From NCBI RefSeq assembly GCF_017355835.1, contig NZ_JAFEWF010000005.1, positions 310,001-374,000 of the forward strand: 64,000 nt of DNA, in the 5' to 3' direction. The stretch comes from Desertivirga brevis. Lineage in GTDB: Bacteria; Bacteroidota; Bacteroidia; Sphingobacteriales; Sphingobacteriaceae. A program made the position numbers and the translations under genes. Numbering within the stretch: the first letter of the stretch is position 1; the number at the start of each line of letters is the position of its first letter. Of the stretch, positions 62,059 to 64,000 are shown piece by piece. The notes under the pieces are model-generated. The model did not search any database, had not been told where the DNA came from, and was given only the letters and a program-made list of their open reading frames with translations.

Positions 62059-64000
62059 CTAGGCGTCCTCCGATTTAAAATCCCATTCGTTTTTAAGTTT
62101 GTCCTGGATTAGCGTGAAGTCAATCTGTCTTTTAGCCAGATCTACCTTTTTAACCAGGATCTTTACCTCGTCGCCTAATTGGTATTTCTTCTTTTTACGC
62201 TGGCCAATGATACAATAATTCTTCTCGTCCAGTACATAAAAGTCATCTGAAATGTCCCGGAGTCGAATCATTCCCTCGCACTTATTTTCGATGATCTCTA
62301 CATACATACCCCATTCGGTTACTCCCGAAATAATTCCATTGTACTCTCGTCCGATATTCTCTTCCAGGTATTCGGCCTGCTTGTACTTCACCGATGCCCT
62401 TTCAGCATCGGCAGCTTTCTTCTCCATTTGGGAAGCATGAAGGCAGAGCTTTTCGTAGTGCTCAGCATTCACGTTTTGTCCTCCCGCCAAATAATGTTCT
62501 AAAAGTCGATGAGACATTACATCCGGATAACGCCTTATAGGAGAAGTAAAGTGGGTATAGAAATCAAAGGCCAGACCGTAGTGACTTGACTTTTTAGTTG
62601 TATAAATGGCTTTAGCCATGGAACGGATAGCAAGCGATGTAAGAACATTCTGTTCCTTCTTTCCTTCCACATCTTCCATCAAGTGGTTCAGCGAACGTGC
62701 AATCTCTTTATCTGATTTTGTGTTGATCTTGTAGCCGAACTTAGAAGCAAAAGCTGCAAAACTAAGAAGGGTTTGTTCATTTGGAGCGTCGTGAGAACGA
62801 TAAACATAGGTTAATTTATTTTTACCTTTTCCTTTTTTCGCAATGAACTCTGCCACTTTTCTGTTGGCCAGCAGCATAAAGTCTTCGATTAGCTTATGCG
62901 CGTCTTTGCGCTCTTTAACGTAAACTCCAACAGGCTTGCCATTTTCATCAAGTTTAAACTTAACTTCAGAAGTTTCAAAACTAATGGCGCCATGTTTAAA
63001 CTTCCTGTCTCTTAGCTTATAAGCCAGGTCATTCAAGATCAGAATTTCTTCTGAATACTCCTTTGAGTTACCTTCAATCACTTCCTGCGCTTCTTCATAA
63101 CTGAAACGCCTGTCAGAATGAATAATCGTCTTTCCAAACCACTCTGAAATGATATTAGCATCTTTATCCAGCTCAAAGACAGCAGAGAAACAAAGCTTAT
63201 CTTCCTTGGGTCGTAAAGAACAAACCCCATTTGAAAGCCTTTCAGGAAGCATTGGAATCACTCTGTCCACCAGGTAAACAGATGTACCACGTTCGAATGC
63301 TTCCTTATCCAATGGAGAATCAGGTAATACATAATGCGACACATCCGCAATATGCACTCCGATCTCGTAGTTTCCGTTATCCAAATATTGGAAGGAAATA
63401 GCATCATCAAAATCCTTAGCATCAACCGGATCGATTGTAAAGGTTAATATCTCACGGAAGTCTTTCCGTTTAGCAATCTCTTCAGCCGTAATTTCATCCG
63501 GGATTTGATTTGCTTCATCTTCCACTTCATCAGGGAACTGAAGCGGGAAACCGTATTCAGCAAGAATTGCATTCATCTCGGTATTATTCTCACCTTGAAC
63601 TCCGAGAATGCGGGTAATGGTGCCAATAGGATTTTTTGCTTCTTCGGGCCAATCTGTGATTTTTGCTATAGCTTTTTCACCATGCTTTGCGCCATTAAGC
63701 TCCTCAAGAGGAATAAAGATATCCCTTAGCATTTTCTTATCGTCAGGGATAAAGAAAGCGAAGTTCTCTGATACTTTAACTATCCCTGTGAACTCCATCT
63801 TTGCCCGTTCCAGAATCTCAACAACTTCACCCTCTTTACGCTTTCCGTTGCTCTTTGCAAAAACGTAGATCTTTACACGGTCTCCATTTAATGCCGTCTT
63901 TACTTTACGAGGGGCTATGTAAATGTCGTTTTCGAATTCATCTTCAGGCACGATAAAGGCCGATCCATCGCTTGTCATGGAAACAATTCCGGTAAGGAAA
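62059..64000 (-). CDS. rnr: Ribonuclease R (5' end beyond the window)
   Basis: This is a 3'-to-5' exoribonuclease of the RNase II family. The visible 646 or so residues include part of the cold-shock/OB domains (SAFIVPEDEFENDIYIAPRK), the RNB catalytic domain with TIDPVDAKDFDDAISF (the metal-binding Asp cluster), LVDRVIPMLPERLSNGVCSL and FDFYTHFTSPIRRYPDVMSH, and a C-terminal S1 domain (YNGIISGVTEWGMYVEI). The frame stays open to the end of the window with FLTGIVS ahead of the first visible Met, so the true start is outside. It is a housekeeping gene. Confidence 0.95.
   Translation of the reverse strand, partial: FLTGIVSMTSDGSAFIVPEDEFENDIYIAPRKVKTALNGDRVKIYVFAKSNGKRKEGEVVEILERAKMEFTGIVKVSENFAFFIPDDKKMLRDIFIPLEELNGAKHGEKAIAKITDWPEEAKNPIGTITRILGVQGENNTEMNAILAEYGFPLQFPDEVEDEANQIPDEITAEEIAKRKDFREILTFTIDPVDAKDFDDAISFQYLDNGNYEIGVHIADVSHYVLPDSPLDKEAFERGTSVYLVDRVIPMLPERLSNGVCSLRPKEDKLCFSAVFELDKDANIISEWFGKTIIHSDRRFSYEEAQEVIEGNSKEYSEEILILNDLAYKLRDRKFKHGAISFETSEVKFKLDENGKPVGVYVKERKDAHKLIEDFMLLANRKVAEFIAKKGKGKNKLTYVYRSHDAPNEQTLLSFAAFASKFGYKINTKSDKEIARSLNHLMEDVEGKKEQNVLTSLAIRSMAKAIYTTKKSSHYGLAFDFYTHFTSPIRRYPDVMSHRLLEHYLAGGQNVNAEHYEKLCLHASQMEKKAADAERASVKYKQAEYLEENIGREYNGIISGVTEWGMYVEIIENKCEGMIRLRDISDDFYVLDEKNYCIIGQRKKKKYQLGDEVKILVKKVDLAKRQIDFTLIQDKLKNEWDFKSEDA

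Noticed and set aside
1..64000. CRISPR arrays, insertion sequences, tRNA or rRNA genes
   Set aside because: I saw no regularly spaced repeats, no transposase or integrase motifs, and no tRNA or rRNA sequence on either strand.

Overview
The window looks like a chromosomal segment of a Bacteroidota bacterium, most likely a Pedobacter-like member of the Sphingobacteriaceae. The evidence is two SusC/SusD pairs, a hybrid two-component system (HTCS) regulator, a type IX secretion C-terminal domain, TAnnTTTG-type -7 promoter elements, and an AT-rich sequence with mostly weak Shine-Dalgarno signals. The family assignments rest on reading motifs in the translations; no database search was possible.

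Layout. (1) 1-2052: the 3' end of a YehM-like DUF5682 gene followed by a YehP-like VWA protein. (2) 2222-34811: a large polysaccharide utilisation locus (PUL). It has GH28, SusC/SusD plus a DUF5017 lipoprotein, a T9SS-exported beta-helix protein, a second SusC/SusD pair, two SGNH esterases, two GH29 fucosidases, a GH67-like protein, an HTCS regulator, a beta-helix glycosidase-like protein, a NagZ-like GH3, a RhaM-type mutarotase and a GH105 unsaturated uronyl hydrolase. GH28, GH105, fucosidases and esterases together suggest a fucosylated, acylated pectin such as a rhamnogalacturonan, which is inference. A BLUF photoreceptor gene sits inside this region on the other strand. (3) 35311-41004, minus strand: a light-sensing and signalling cluster with PAS-AraC-PAS regulator, response regulator, LOV histidine kinase, response regulator and bacteriophytochrome kinase. 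(4) 41189-45062, minus strand: a PaoABC-type periplasmic molybdenum aldehyde oxidoreductase. (5) 45237-47785: DUF6660 protein and TonB-dependent receptor. (6) 48175-55355: a small SH3-like protein, a CPA2 cation/proton antiporter, a frameshifted HAD-like gene coupled to a methyltransferase, a GNAT-YoaP protein and a phytase-like esterase lipoprotein. (7) 55582-58992: a CHASE3-GAF hybrid kinase with three receiver domains. (8) 59083-61560: an arsenic resistance operon (arsR, DUF6428, arsC, acr3) with two matching ArsR-type operators. (9) 62059-64000, minus strand: RNase R, cut by the window end.

How it fits together. The SusCD pairs import oligosaccharides released by the exported enzymes. Periplasmic GH105, GH29, GH3 and esterases would trim them, the mutarotase would feed the deoxysugar into catabolism, and the HTCS would sense a product and activate transcription. 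I found a shared motif (TGCAACATTnnCAnnAGC-like) about 35-38 bp upstream of -7-like elements at four PUL transcription units. At three of these it is preceded by a related half-site exactly 21 bp upstream, so it is a good candidate for the HTCS operator.

Other points worth following: BLUF, LOV and phytochrome sensors within 30 kb, with the LOV kinase, a response regulator and the phytochrome in one operon; a repeated structured intergenic element (47915-47956 and 61830-61876) with an invariant TCCCATA loop and wobble-compatible stem changes; and a one-base frameshift in the HAD-like gene whose downstream frame still ends in an ATGA overlap with the next gene.
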